Positions 34,748 through 43,081 of a DNA stretch of 64,000 nucleotides are shown here, one piece after another. Made by a program: the position numbers and the translations under genes. Every line of letters starts with the position of its first letter. Position 1 is the first letter of the stretch. Origin of the DNA: Haloprofundus salilacus. Lineage in GTDB: Archaea; Halobacteriota; Halobacteria; Halobacteriales; Haloferacaceae. The notes under the pieces were generated by a model. The model was given only the letters and a program-made list of their open reading frames with translations, made no database searches and was not told where the DNA came from. The DNA is taken from the NCBI RefSeq assembly GCF_020150815.1, contig NZ_CP083724.1:186001-250000 (forward strand), read 5' to 3'.

Positions 34748-35122
34748 CGTGGTAGTTACTCACTTACTCAAAACACAGAGCTAACACGAATCTCACCCAT
34801 CTTAAGTGCCTTCCGGCTCATTCGTTTAAAATGGAAGAAACATCAGGGCGCACAATTGGCAATACTACTATTGAATTGTCGAACCCGTGAGTATTCTTCG
34901 CGATAACGTTCGCGTTCACCTGGGCGTTCTGGATACCAGCGATCATCTTTGACCTCGCGTTCGATAACGCTCTTGGGCTCCTGTGAGAGTTGGCGTGCGT
35001 AATATGACGATAGTGTCACCAGTATAGAATCAGTACTGCTGGAAATACTGCCCAACACTTCGCCTACACTGGCTGTACGCCCGACGCGTACGTTTAAGCC
35101 ACATTGAGCGACAGTTGCGAGT

Positions 35123-35239
35123 ATGCTCTTGGACGAACTCGCGAACATCGACTTTGACGACGCCGAGACACGACACGAACTGAAACGACTCCGCGCAGAA
35201 TCCGCAGAGAAAACAACCTTTGGAGAACTCTTCGCATGA
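35123..35239 (+). CDS. Small acidic protein (38 residues), coupled to next gene
   Basis: MLLDELANIDFDDAETRHEL and the rest of this frame encode a helical, charged micro-protein. A TATA-like GTTTAAGC lies about 30 bases upstream (35090-35099). Its stop overlaps the next start in ATGA, which strongly suggests a real translated first gene of a three-gene operon. Confidence 0.5.
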   Translation: MLLDELANIDFDDAETRHELKRLRAESAEKTTFGELFA

Positions 35240-35652
35240 CCACATACGAAACAGACGACCCGATAGACCAACCCGAACGTGAAGCGATCCGTTCGCTCGC
35301 CAACGCGATTGTCGACCACACCGAGAGAGGCGACGACGGACGAGTCACGACCGACGATACCCAACGTGTTCTCGCGGACGCCCGTGACCTCTCGCTGCTC
35401 GTACTCGAAGAGCTCGGACGCTCAGATATTGAGCATCAACGCATTCTCCGGGCGATAGATCGCACCGTCGACGCCGAGTTCCCGTTGTGGGCAGACTACG
35501 TCGGTGGGTCAACGGACCCCGACGTTGAACAGACGCTTCTCGACCGTGCGGAAGCCGAGTACGAGGCGCTCGAAGGCGAGACGGCCGAACGGGACGAACT
35601 CTCGAAGTGGTTGGATAAGAAGCGTTGGGACGAACAAGCCGAACGGCAATGA
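35236..35652 (+). CDS. Hypothetical helical protein
   Basis: The 138-residue acidic protein is predicted all-helical (IRSLANAIVDHTERG, LLVLEELGRSDIEHQRI, QTLLDRAEAEYEAL) with a highly charged C-terminus. It overlaps the micro-protein upstream and the zinc-finger-like frame downstream by ATGA junctions. No family is recognised. The arrangement recalls small mobile or plasmid-borne operons. Confidence 0.55.
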   Translation: MTTYETDDPIDQPEREAIRSLANAIVDHTERGDDGRVTTDDTQRVLADARDLSLLVLEELGRSDIEHQRILRAIDRTVDAEFPLWADYVGGSTDPDVEQTLLDRAEAEYEALEGETAERDELSKWLDKKRWDEQAERQ

Positions 35653-35912
35653 ACTGCGACCACTGCGGCTGGGCAAATCCCACGCCTCGAAAACTGTCGA
35701 CTGAGGGCGGTTCTGCGGGCACACAGCGTGCAGACAGGAGTTCAACTGCCGACTCGCCACCGGGGCGACTCGAAGTGCGTGACGTGGCGATAGCCCCTGA
35801 TTCTGATTCTGACGCCTACGCGACGACTACTTTTCACCCTTACATCACTCTCTCGACGCGCGGCGTTCTGTGCGGACTCTCGTATCCACAGACCCCGCGC
35901 CGGTCGTGTTAA
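35649..35912 (+). CDS. Possible small zinc-finger protein
   Basis: The 87-residue frame starts in the ATGA overlap and begins MNCDHCGWANPTPRK, a C-x2-C knuckle typical of haloarchaeal small zinc proteins. A second Cys pair is missing. The remaining sequence is low-complexity and may be frameshifted, so the gene may be decayed. Confidence 0.35.
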   Translation: MNCDHCGWANPTPRKLSTEGGSAGTQRADRSSTADSPPGRLEVRDVAIAPDSDSDAYATTTFHPYITLSTRGVLCGLSYPQTPRRSC

Positions 35913-35987
35913 AAAATATCACACTAATTGCGTAGGCATTACGCCTATATTCGCCCTATACTGTGGTTATAACCAAGAGTGAATGTC

Positions 35988-36257
35988 ATGGAGGTAAAAC
36001 AGAAACACCCCAACACGCGACAGGCTGTTCGTCGTGTGATTTTGGAGACAATCGTTGACGAGGGGGGGCTGACAACTCGGTCGCATCTCGCCGAAGCAAT
36101 CGCAAACGAAAATCTGTCGCAATACAAAGCCGAGATTCGCCTGCATCACATCCATATCCCGGTCTTGATGGATGCCGGAGTGATCGATTATGATGACCGC
36201 ACGGGCGATGTTGTTCTGGTGGAGGATGTGTCGAGTATCGACTTAGCGCAGTTATAA
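35988..36257 (+). CDS. Small winged-helix protein (DUF7344-like)
   Basis: I chose the ATG at 35988 (89 residues); a GTG at 35979 is three codons upstream. GGTTATAAC at 35964-35972 is a TATA box at leaderless distance. The pattern RRVILETIVDEGGLTTRSHLAEAIANE, then IRLHHIHIPVLMDAGVIDYD and VVLVED, is the winged helix found in DUF7344-type haloarchaeal regulators. It precedes a Bat-type regulator by 42 bases on the same strand, so the two are probably cotranscribed. Confidence 0.65.
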   Translation: MEVKQKHPNTRQAVRRVILETIVDEGGLTTRSHLAEAIANENLSQYKAEIRLHHIHIPVLMDAGVIDYDDRTGDVVLVEDVSSIDLAQL

Positions 36258-36299
36258 TTGGGCGGAAGAGTCAAATCTGAGGGCAACCACGGATTCCCA

Positions 36300-37010
36300 A
36301 TGACTATCCAAGACCGCAAGAGAAGGGAATCGACCGGTCCTGTAATCGAAGTCGAATTCTCAATGACTGACTCGACATATCCATTCGTGGCTGCGACACA
36401 GGATGGCACATGCACGGTCGAACTCGCCAAAATGGTACCTCGAACGGGCGGCCAATACGCTGAATTCTTCAATATGTCCGGTACAAGACCGGAACAGATC
36501 TTGGACCTCACTGCGTCCTACGATACTTTAGAAGTATCCCTCCTGCGGGAATACGAAGATGGGGGACTCTTTGAATTCGTCGCCTCTGGGGACTGCCCAG
36601 CATACACACTCGCGGAACTCGGTGCGCTTCCACGAGAAGTCATCGCTGTCGACGGAGAAGGCCGCATCGTGGCTGAAATCTCTCACTCCCATGAATCGTC
36701 TGCGATTATCGAACGATTTCTCGATGAGAATCCCGACGCCAAACTTGTTTCGAAACGAGAGCGAGATTCATTCTCGCCGATCTTCACACGATCAGCATTC
36801 CAACAGGTGCTTCACTCCAAACTGACCGACAGGCAGCGTGAAGTTCTTCAAGCGGCCTATAATGCGGGGTACTATGATTGGCCGCGTGAAGCCACCGGGA
36901 AGGACGTTGCCGAAGATCTTGGAATCACGTCAGCAACGTTTTCAGAACATATTCACACCGCCGAACGCAAGCTACTCACCGTCCTTTTCAGTGAGCCTTG
37001 TGAAGATTAA
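36300..37010 (+). CDS. Bat-type HTH_10 transcriptional regulator
   Basis: I chose the ATG at 36300 (236 residues). The N-terminal 150 residues form the beta-rich bacterio-opsin-activator-associated module (VEFSMTDSTYPFVAAT, ELGALPREVIAVDGEGRIVAEI). The C-terminus is a clear HTH_10: LTDRQREVLQAAYNAGYYDWPREATGKDVAEDLGITSATFSEHI. Such proteins are common haloarchaeal regulators with unknown signals. Nothing here identifies its target. Confidence 0.8.
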   Translation: MTIQDRKRRESTGPVIEVEFSMTDSTYPFVAATQDGTCTVELAKMVPRTGGQYAEFFNMSGTRPEQILDLTASYDTLEVSLLREYEDGGLFEFVASGDCPAYTLAELGALPREVIAVDGEGRIVAEISHSHESSAIIERFLDENPDAKLVSKRERDSFSPIFTRSAFQQVLHSKLTDRQREVLQAAYNAGYYDWPREATGKDVAEDLGITSATFSEHIHTAERKLLTVLFSEPCED

Positions 37011-37037
37011 CTGGATATGTACCAAATATTTAATTTA

Positions 37038-37373
37038 TTAGGGATTAGTATCTACTCGTGGTGAGACGGTTATCTGCCGACCGTTTTGGACAGTGACGAG
37101 GTAGCCTTCATACTGAAATGAGATAGCGATTTCCTGGGAGCACCGAAAGGTTTCAGATGGCATTCCGAATAATTGATCGAGAGCATCCGGGTCGATCGCG
37201 TTGTAGAGCGGTTCCATCTGCTCCGGAGGTATCCCAGTTGTAGTAGCCACAGCACTGATTACGTTGTACGAGAGGGACTTATTTGGTTCAATAGTATATT
37301 GGTCGATACTGGGGTGACTGCTGTGTCTTTTGCCAGAGCCATCGTCCGCCGTAGTTTTATCTCTCGGGGTCAT
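37038..37373 (-). CDS. HalOD1 (halobacterial output domain 1) protein
   Basis: I chose the ATG at 37373 (111 residues). After a polar N-terminus, NKSLSYNVISAVATTTGIPPEQMEPLYNAIDPDALDQLF and FQYEGYLVTVQNGRQITV match HalOD1, a small domain found alone or in haloarchaeal signalling proteins. Its biochemical role is unknown. It is convergent with the Bat-type gene, 27 bases away. Confidence 0.75.
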   Translation of the reverse strand: MTPRDKTTADDGSGKRHSSHPSIDQYTIEPNKSLSYNVISAVATTTGIPPEQMEPLYNAIDPDALDQLFGMPSETFRCSQEIAISFQYEGYLVTVQNGRQITVSPRVDTNP

Positions 37374-37806
37374 CGCACAACCTGTTTTGATCGACTGCAA
37401 GTTTGGCAGGCTATTTCTTAAGCAAATACCCTACACCTCAAGGGTTGTTCCCAATAGCGAATGAACAACTCCTTCCGGACAATGCACAGAGTGACTGTTT
37501 ACCTAAATTGAGGCGCTAAGGTCCCTTCCTCAACGAGCAACCGAGACGAGAAATTGTGAGTGCGACCATCGGCAGGGCACGATTCGATTTTCGCTCCCTC
37601 CCGTGCTTGAGGAATTGGTCGAGCATGCCCGTCAGAAGGAACTGAACTGAGAAATTCGCGCCTTCTATTCAGCACGGCTCCTGAAACCTATCTCCGATTG
37701 AGGATTTCAAGAGAGCTCAATGAAGACTGTCGTCTCCGATCCCACAATTCTCTCCAGGAGCTACTCTACTCCGAACGAATCTATTCAGAGACGATTTTGA
37801 CGAATC
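37374..37806. other. Gene-poor stretch with an IS end remnant
   Basis: No intact gene lies here. A frame at about 37594-37650 (LPPVLEELVEHARQKELN) and the repeat at 37666-37717 look like the 3' end of a lost insertion sequence. Confidence 0.4.
37666..37717 (-). repeat. IS-end repeat, copy A
   Basis: TATTCAGCACGGCTCCTGAAACCTATC, then TTGAGGATTTCAA, matches 43016-43068 closely and 41745-41803 in inverted orientation. Three diverged copies in 6 kb, one beside a transposase-like 3' scrap, indicate the terminal region of one IS family. Confidence 0.5.
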
Positions 37807-38073
37807 CTATTCATTCGACTGGTCTTCCATGTTTTCGAGCATCTGGCGAGGTTCCCCGAATGGCTTGAGCTCCACTTTGGTAGTAGCAAGAACGGTTTTG
37901 AGGTAGCCCCATCGAGCCAGTGAAGTACCACCAGATTCCATCAGAAACGAAAGTGGAATCGGTGGGTGGTGACCTTCGTCGCCTGGTGAGTAGTCAACGA
38001 TTGTGAGCTCGCTTGCGTCTGCACTGAGGACACCTCTACAACGCTGGAAACCGTCAGTCCAGAACAGGTGAGT
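37807..38073 (-). pseudogene. 5'-truncated gene fragment, unknown
   Basis: A frame closed upstream by TAG (38074-38076) and lacking a start reads THLFWTDGFQRCRGVLSADA, SELTIVDYSPGDEGHHPPIP, LSFLMESGGTSLARWGYLKT and ends at a TAG (37807-37809). Composition and phrase structure are those of a real haloarchaeal gene tail. The family is not recognised. The lost 5' part would have lain under the VOC gene promoter, so a rearrangement is likely. Confidence 0.45.
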
Positions 38074-38079
38074 CTACTT

Positions 38080-38502
38080 ATGGAACCACAAATCACCGTC
38101 ATCACGTTGGGAGTAAGTGACCTCGAAACGTCACTTGAGTTTTATCACCAAGGTTTAGGTTGGCCGACGGAGGGTATAGTCGGCACTGAATTTGAAGGTG
38201 GAGCTGTTGCTTTCTTCCCATTGAATAATGGCTTACAGCTTGCACTTTACCCGAAACAGCAAATCGCGGAAGACGCGAACGTTGAGGACGAAGGGCTAAG
38301 TTCTATAGAGTTTACCCTCGGCCACAACGTCGCGTCGAAAGAAGCAGTTGATGCCGTACTGAAGACAGCGGACGAAGCAGGCGCAGAAATCACCGACCCC
38401 CCACGTGACCGTGAATGGGGCGGATATTCGGGTCACTTCCTCGATCCAGACGACCACTTGTGGGAAGTAGTCTGGAATCCGCAGCTCGAAATTGAAGAAT
38501 AG
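38080..38502 (+). CDS. VOC-family (glyoxalase/dioxygenase fold) protein
   Basis: I prefer the ATG at 38080 (140 residues) over the GTG at 38068. ITVITLGVSDLETSLEFYHQGLGW opens the first VOC module. GGYSGHFLDPDDHLWEVVWNP closes the second with the conserved Glu ligand (HLWEV). The first-strand ligand position carries Thr rather than His, and SSIEFTL sits at the second-module start, so the metal site is not obvious. Similar proteins often bind antibiotics or small electrophiles. Substrate is unknown. Confidence 0.8.
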   Translation: MEPQITVITLGVSDLETSLEFYHQGLGWPTEGIVGTEFEGGAVAFFPLNNGLQLALYPKQQIAEDANVEDEGLSSIEFTLGHNVASKEAVDAVLKTADEAGAEITDPPRDREWGGYSGHFLDPDDHLWEVVWNPQLEIEE

Positions 38503-38684
38503 CCATCAATTCGGCCACGCCCTCTCAAGCCTCGTACATCGAGTCATTCGCCTCCAAACGCGCAAATTCTGTCGTCTCCAGGTCCCACGCCACATGACCT
38601 CGATCGCTCTGTCGATCGATCATGTGTGTGGTGAGTGTGGGGTGGGTGATGGGTGGCGGAGTGGTATTTCCAAGAGTTCCGATG

Positions 38685-39749
38685 TTAGGTTTCTTGTTTG
38701 CGTTCAAGTTCACGCAGTTGAGTCAGGCGACGTTTCGAATCCGGGTGCGTATTGAGTAACTTCTTGAGCGGTGCTGGGAGATATCGTCGAACCCCGAGCG
38801 TATTCGTTTCTGACTCAAGGATTGCCGCTGCTGCAATTTCCGATTGTCTGAGATCTGTCGCTGGCATTTCGTTTAGTTCCTGGTCGATGGCGGTGAGGGC
38901 GCTTGCGAGGCTGGCAGGCTTCCCAGTGAGTGCTACTGCCCCTTGGTCAGCAGCGTATTCACGTGAGCGCGAAAGCGACGCTGTGAGGATGTGTGCGAGC
39001 GCCCACACCGGAATTATCGCTACGAGTCCAGCAGCGATACACAAGTCAGTAACATCGGCACGACTAGCCTGTCCATGTTCGACACCAGGGTTTTCACCAG
39101 AGAGCAGTTTGAGTATTCTATCGGTTGCTCCAATCGGGAGTGATGCAGCCGTCATAACGGCCATATCGTGATTTCGCACATGAGCGATCTCGTGTGCGAT
39201 GACTGCTTCTAACTCGTCTTCATCAAGCAGTGAGATGAGACCTTCACTGAGTGCTAACCGAGCAGATTCAGCTGAATACCCCGTCACTAACGAGAGCGGT
39301 GTATCAGTCGGTACGATGTAGAGACTCGGTTCAGGTGTGGTTGCTTGCTGGCAGACCTTTTTGACGAGACCGCGGATTTCTGGGTACTCTTCATTTGCTA
39401 CAGCGACTCCTCCAATCGACTCAATAGCATGTGTGGGTGCCTCGCGTTCCCCGTCGAGGAGTTGCATGAACAACCCGAGTGCTGTAATTGCGATGAGTCC
39501 AACGAGGATTTCCTGTGGGAGCAACTGCGTTGGCCATGAGACATCTGGTGGGAGGGTGTACCCGAGCTTATCGGCTGCGGCGCCTGTGATCACGAGTGCT
39601 AAGACATTGATTATGAGAATGCCACCGACAACGGATGCAAACGCACCCGCAGTAACGAGCACAAAGAGTGTGACCAGAATTTTCAGTCGAAAAACCCGAG
39701 TTACTGACCACCCGGGCGACGTGGTCAATACACTCGAACGATTGGTCAT
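38685..39749 (-). CDS. htpX: HtpX-like M48 membrane metalloprotease
   Basis: The 354-residue protein has two N-terminal membrane helices, then the zinc motif HEIAHVRNHD (about residue 186) at the end of a soluble segment. Two more hydrophobic segments follow, and the third ligand Glu lies in SREYAADQGAV. This is the HtpX/M48B plan. These proteases remove damaged membrane proteins. The length (354) is slightly above bacterial HtpX (about 290). It stands alone, with its start at the ATG at 39749. Confidence 0.85.
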   Translation of the reverse strand: MTNRSSVLTTSPGWSVTRVFRLKILVTLFVLVTAGAFASVVGGILIINVLALVITGAAADKLGYTLPPDVSWPTQLLPQEILVGLIAITALGLFMQLLDGEREAPTHAIESIGGVAVANEEYPEIRGLVKKVCQQATTPEPSLYIVPTDTPLSLVTGYSAESARLALSEGLISLLDEDELEAVIAHEIAHVRNHDMAVMTAASLPIGATDRILKLLSGENPGVEHGQASRADVTDLCIAAGLVAIIPVWALAHILTASLSRSREYAADQGAVALTGKPASLASALTAIDQELNEMPATDLRQSEIAAAAILESETNTLGVRRYLPAPLKKLLNTHPDSKRRLTQLRELERKQET

Positions 39750-39881
39750 TGGTTCTTAATTCGATCAGTAGACAATTGTAATGGTATCGCTACTCTGAAT
39801 ATTCATCACGAAGCAGGATGTCTTGCCGCCGAAAGACAGTGTAGGGAGCGAAACCTAAAGAAAAGACCAGCAGAGCATTTC

Positions 39882-40400
39882 CTATTCAGTTTCCTCAAGG
39901 GCATAGTAGACACGTTCTCGTGGAATCTGAATGGAGTACACAAAGGTGTGTCCGTCTTCGAGGTAGGAAACATCGTGCAAGCTGTAGTGCCAATGTTGGG
40001 TGTCTTCATTAAACCGAATTGGTTCGAGGAGTTCATCTTCAGTACTATCAACTACAGCAAGAGGCTCTCCGGGGCCGTCGTCATAGACAAGTTGCTGGGC
40101 CTGAGTTCCATCAGCCATAGACTCATCGTCCGAATTCCACTTCGGATATGGAATTTCACGTACCACGCGGTAAACTCTATGGCGAGGCACACGAACTCTA
40201 TAAGTCGTTTCAGACCGAGATTGCTCAGACGGGTGTTGATGCGTACGAAACGTCCAGTACCCACTTTCGATCTCATAGGTGAGTTCATCAGGCCCAAAGC
40301 AATACTCATCCGGCACATCAGAATCGAAATCATCTCTCACCATAGGAACTACGTCCTCTTGAGGACGGGGAAGTTCGTGGAGAATCGTCACCCGAGTCAC
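39882..40400 (-). CDS. Hypothetical acidic protein with internal duplication
   Basis: The 172-residue soluble protein seems to contain two similar halves: YRVRVPRHRVYRVVREIPYP in the first and YSIQIPRERVYYALEETE in the second, each preceded by a GYWTFRTHQH / QHWHYSLHDV segment. This suggests a duplicated beta-rich domain of about 75 residues. No family was recognised. Confidence 0.55.
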   Translation of the reverse strand: MTRVTILHELPRPQEDVVPMVRDDFDSDVPDEYCFGPDELTYEIESGYWTFRTHQHPSEQSRSETTYRVRVPRHRVYRVVREIPYPKWNSDDESMADGTQAQQLVYDDGPGEPLAVVDSTEDELLEPIRFNEDTQHWHYSLHDVSYLEDGHTFVYSIQIPRERVYYALEETE

Positions 40401-40737
40401 AATACCGATATTCCGTCACGGCCTATGATAAAGTATCGCCCCTCCGATAAAACGTAAGATCCACAAAGCATCTCAGGCCATTCAATCCAGTCATTAACTG
40501 ACAGAGACACCTAGACCGGGAGTTTACTTTTTAAGAACAGACCGTCTCTCTGCTAGGTATTGCAGTGAATGATTCAGTGTGTCTTTGCGGCCAAAGACGT
40601 ACTAAAGACCCTTCGAGCTGAAAAGTATGAGAAAACGTAGCCTTTTTTAGAGGTGGCGAGTACCAGAAGATCAGAGAGAAAGTACGGTGTTTGTCAACAG
40701 TTCCGAGCAGAACCACCTGACTGATAGTTATGCATCT
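40401..40737. other. Gene-free spacer
   Basis: These 337 AT-rich bases show no supported gene; a 61-codon minus-strand frame has no domain and unusual composition. A T-rich stretch (GCCTTTTTTAGAGG, near 40640) might act as a terminator on the plus strand, but no gene ends there. Confidence 0.3.
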
Positions 40738-41121
40738 TTAACACGGGGATACTTTATCACCACTGGTGCGTTGTATGTCCTCAACGGTAACGAAATAGGT
40801 GGCCTTAGAGCCAGTATCGGCGTCATCCTCATCCGTTGAGTACCAATAAGGCTGTGAAACTTCTACGTCGACCCCATCCGTACTCCGATTGGTGACCTGT
40901 GCCTCCTTCTCGAAGCCAATGTATGAATTCAACCCCCAGTCATTGACGCAGGATGCATTCTTGAGTTGAGTGGTGACGTACCTTTCCTCCGCAGAAAGAG
41001 CACGTTCTTTGACATCTTTATCCGAGACACCGCCATCTTGAAAAACACCGAGACAGCCGAAGAATCCACCGAGGGTTACTGTCGCACCGACGAGCTGGAA
41101 AGCTTTTCGCCGCGAGTACAT
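40738..41121 (-). CDS. Small secreted lipoprotein, unknown
   Basis: The 127-residue protein starts with a twin-arginine-like signal (MYSRRKAFQLVGATVTLGG) ending in lipobox FFGC (Cys23), so it is anchored outside. The mature part is about 100 residues, acidic, with one pair of Cys (ASCVNDWG, SPC at the end) that could form a disulfide. No domain recognised. Confidence 0.6.
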   Translation of the reverse strand: MYSRRKAFQLVGATVTLGGFFGCLGVFQDGGVSDKDVKERALSAEERYVTTQLKNASCVNDWGLNSYIGFEKEAQVTNRSTDGVDVEVSQPYWYSTDEDDADTGSKATYFVTVEDIQRTSGDKVSPC

Positions 41122-41308
41122 GTTATATCGAGACCTTTTATCACGAAGTACTTTCTGATAAACGATAAGCTAACTCACTCATCTCTTCGGTCCCGTATGG
41201 AGCAATCGAAATTAGGCGTTTTGGGACGTGGAAAAGTGCGAATCAAAAGAAATGGTAAACTATATTTCCAGTAGACAAATTTAAAGAGAAAGGCAATTAA
41301 AGCACGAT

Positions 41309-41743
41309 ATGGGACAGATCTCGGATTGGTGGTTTAGCCGGGTTTCCAACGATGAGGCTGATATGGGCGACACGCGAGTGTTCGTTAAAGCCCTCGGCGG
41401 AAATGTTCTGCATATTCTGTTGTTCTTCCTGCTGTTGGTGAACGCTGTTCTCAGAGGTCACACAGTCGAACAGAGCCCCTCACTTGGGGGCTTGCTCTTA
41501 ACCATTATTTTTGGTTTGTCAGTAGGTGCTGCCACTCCACTTCACACCAAAAACGAGTTACTGACAGAATTAGCAGAGACGTTCTGGTACCGGGCGATCC
41601 TACTACTAGTGATATTCGGGGGATTCTGGCTACTCCTGGGTTATAATATTTCGTATGGGATTTGGTTCGGACTTACATTCGTGGTGGCAAAGGCCATCAC
41701 AACGACCCTGTTGTACATACAGGCCCGGTCTAATTGCAACTGA
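41309..41743 (+). CDS. Four-helix membrane protein, unknown
   Basis: The 144-residue protein has four hydrophobic helices (VLHILLFFLLLVNAVL, LGGLLLTIIFGLSVGAA, FWYRAILLLVIFGGFWLL, YGIWFGLTFVVAKAITTTLLY) after a short polar N-terminus. AAATTTAAAG about 30 bases before the ATG is a good TATA box. The coding region ends one base before an IS-end remnant. Confidence 0.65.
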   Translation: MGQISDWWFSRVSNDEADMGDTRVFVKALGGNVLHILLFFLLLVNAVLRGHTVEQSPSLGGLLLTIIFGLSVGAATPLHTKNELLTELAETFWYRAILLLVIFGGFWLLLGYNISYGIWFGLTFVVAKAITTTLLYIQARSNCN

Positions 41744-41819
41744 AGACCTTGCTGAAACCCTCACGCGGTGATTAGTTCCAGAAACCTTGCTAAATAGAGG
41801 GCACGTATGTCGCAGGAGA

Positions 41820-42173
41820 CTACGGACAGGGTGGGTTCCATGGATGTTCACTTGCAGGGGTGAGAAAGAGACCCGGTACGCCACCTGTTGGAGGAATATC
41901 GATTCGAACGAACATACACTTCTCACCGTTAGTCTCGTCATCTTCTGCGGTCAACTCGTGCGTGTTTCGAGTTCTCTCAGAGAGACCATACGAGAGGGTA
42001 TAACCAGCCGGCTCACTCGACCACGTCGGTTTGAGTTTGATAATGTTCTCTCCAGGCTCGGTTCCAACTGTGAGGACATCTGCTGTAGATACGTGCGTCA
42101 ACCTCGGAACCGCGCATCCCCCTCTACGACACTCTTCGATAAACCTCTTGTAACAATATTCAGATGTGAACAT
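41820..42173 (-). CDS. Doubtful hypothetical protein inside IS debris
   Basis: A 117-codon frame contains a plausible segment (ENIIKLKPTWSSEPAGYTLSYG, then CMFVRIDIPPTGGVPG) of beta-rich, secreted-protein flavour. It lacks a good start context, domain or neighbours. It may be the remnant of a surface protein captured in the degenerate element. Confidence 0.25.
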   Translation of the reverse strand: MFTSEYCYKRFIEECRRGGCAVPRLTHVSTADVLTVGTEPGENIIKLKPTWSSEPAGYTLSYGLSERTRNTHELTAEDDETNGEKCMFVRIDIPPTGGVPGLFLTPASEHPWNPPCP

Positions 42174-42452
42174 CAGCCGTTAACGCCATCCAGTGCCTCT
42201 CAACACGAGGGGGATGGTGGGGCAAAAACCCTCGTACGTGGCGCGGCTGTCGACACCGAGACACCGGGCCTGTTCCCACTAAACAGAGGCACCCCTTCCT
42301 CAGCGCCGACAACCAAGAGAGAGGGCCACAACGAGGAGAATAGGTTTTTGCATTGTCTACTCACGGCGACTGTTGTTATTCTGGGTAATATTTCTTCGCG
42401 ACTCCAGCGCTACCACTTCAGAGATATTGTTTTGTGGGAATATTTACAAGAA

Positions 42453-42490
42453 AGGGCCTTGTTTAGATGCGGAGTACCAGTCGATTCTTT
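42453..42490 (+). repeat. IS5-type end scrap
   Basis: GGGCCTTGTTTAGATGC, identical but for one base to the left end of the IS5 remnant at 31084, is followed after 8 bases by AGTCGATTCTTTT, which in the 31-kb copy lies 650 bases further on. This looks like an internally deleted relic. Confidence 0.5.
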
Positions 42491-42597
42491 TCACTAAGGA
42501 CAATGCAGATCAGCCACTCGGTGTACCCGAGTACTTAGAAAGACAAAAACGAATATCCCTGCGAATGTTTCACATGTGTTCATAGAACAGAATCTGT

Positions 42598-42908
42598 ATG
42601 AAAAGACGTCAGTTCCTCGCTGGAACCGTTCCAACGGCATCCATGGTTTTGGGCGGATGCCTTGGCAGCGGTCCATCTTGCACAGATGAGGATAGCTGGC
42701 GTTCCTTCGAACAGCGACTGGTCGTTCCCTCGCTCAGCGTTGCCGTGTGGTTCGTGATTCACTTTGATAGTCACTGGCAAACGATTCATGAGCCATGGCG
42801 GGTGATGGGGATTACTCCGCTGGATTTCTACATTTTTGGCGCGTCTATGCGCTCACGACTGCCGTTCTTGGAGGAGTCATCGAATATGCCGTCCATCGAT
42901 ACCTAGCC
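42598..42908 (+). pseudogene. Lipoprotein signal joined to membrane-protein debris
   Basis: The frame starts convincingly (MKRRQFLAGTVPTASMVLGG with lipobox GGC, then GSGPSCTDEDSW) and then degenerates. In a shifted frame, ATG at about 42797 leads to HFWRVYALTTAVLGGVIEYAV and a stop near 42908, clearly the end of a membrane helix protein. I read this as two gene scraps joined within the IS-bounded element. Confidence 0.4.
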
Positions 42909-42959
42909 TGAACAATCCGCTCAGACACTGGACAGTAAGTACGTGTTCTGGATTTCTGA

Positions 42960-42976
42960 CTCTCTCTCTCTCTCTC
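42960..42976. repeat. (TC)n microsatellite
   Basis: About eight uninterrupted TC units, which is unusual in a haloarchaeal genome, lie 40 bases from the IS-end repeat. Confidence 0.7.
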
Positions 42977-43015
42977 CGTCAGGGGACGATTGGTAAGTGA
43001 CCGATAAGCGCTCTG

Positions 43016-43068
43016 TATTCAGCACGACTTCTGAAACTTATCACTGCTTGAGGGTTTCAACAAGGCCA
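43016..43068 (-). repeat. IS-end repeat, copy B
   Basis: TATTCAGCACGACTTCTGAAACTTATC followed by GCTTGAGGGTTTCAACA; same family and orientation as 37666-37717 and inverted relative to 41745-41803. It ends 14 bases from the stop of the next minus-strand gene. Confidence 0.5.
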
Positions 43069-43081
43069 ATTCAGGTACAGA

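Larger units (their letters stand above)
41745..43072. mobile_element. Degenerate element bounded by inverted IS-end repeats
   Basis: The left boundary (41745-41803, GACCTTGCTGAAACCCTCAC...) and right boundary (43016-43068, read in reverse TTGTTGAAACCCTCAAGCAG...) are inverted copies of one IS end, roughly 50-55 bases each with scattered mismatches. Between them lie only broken frames and a second IS scrap. ATGTCGCAGGAGACTACGG just inside the left end may be the start of a lost transposase. It cannot be active. Confidence 0.45.
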
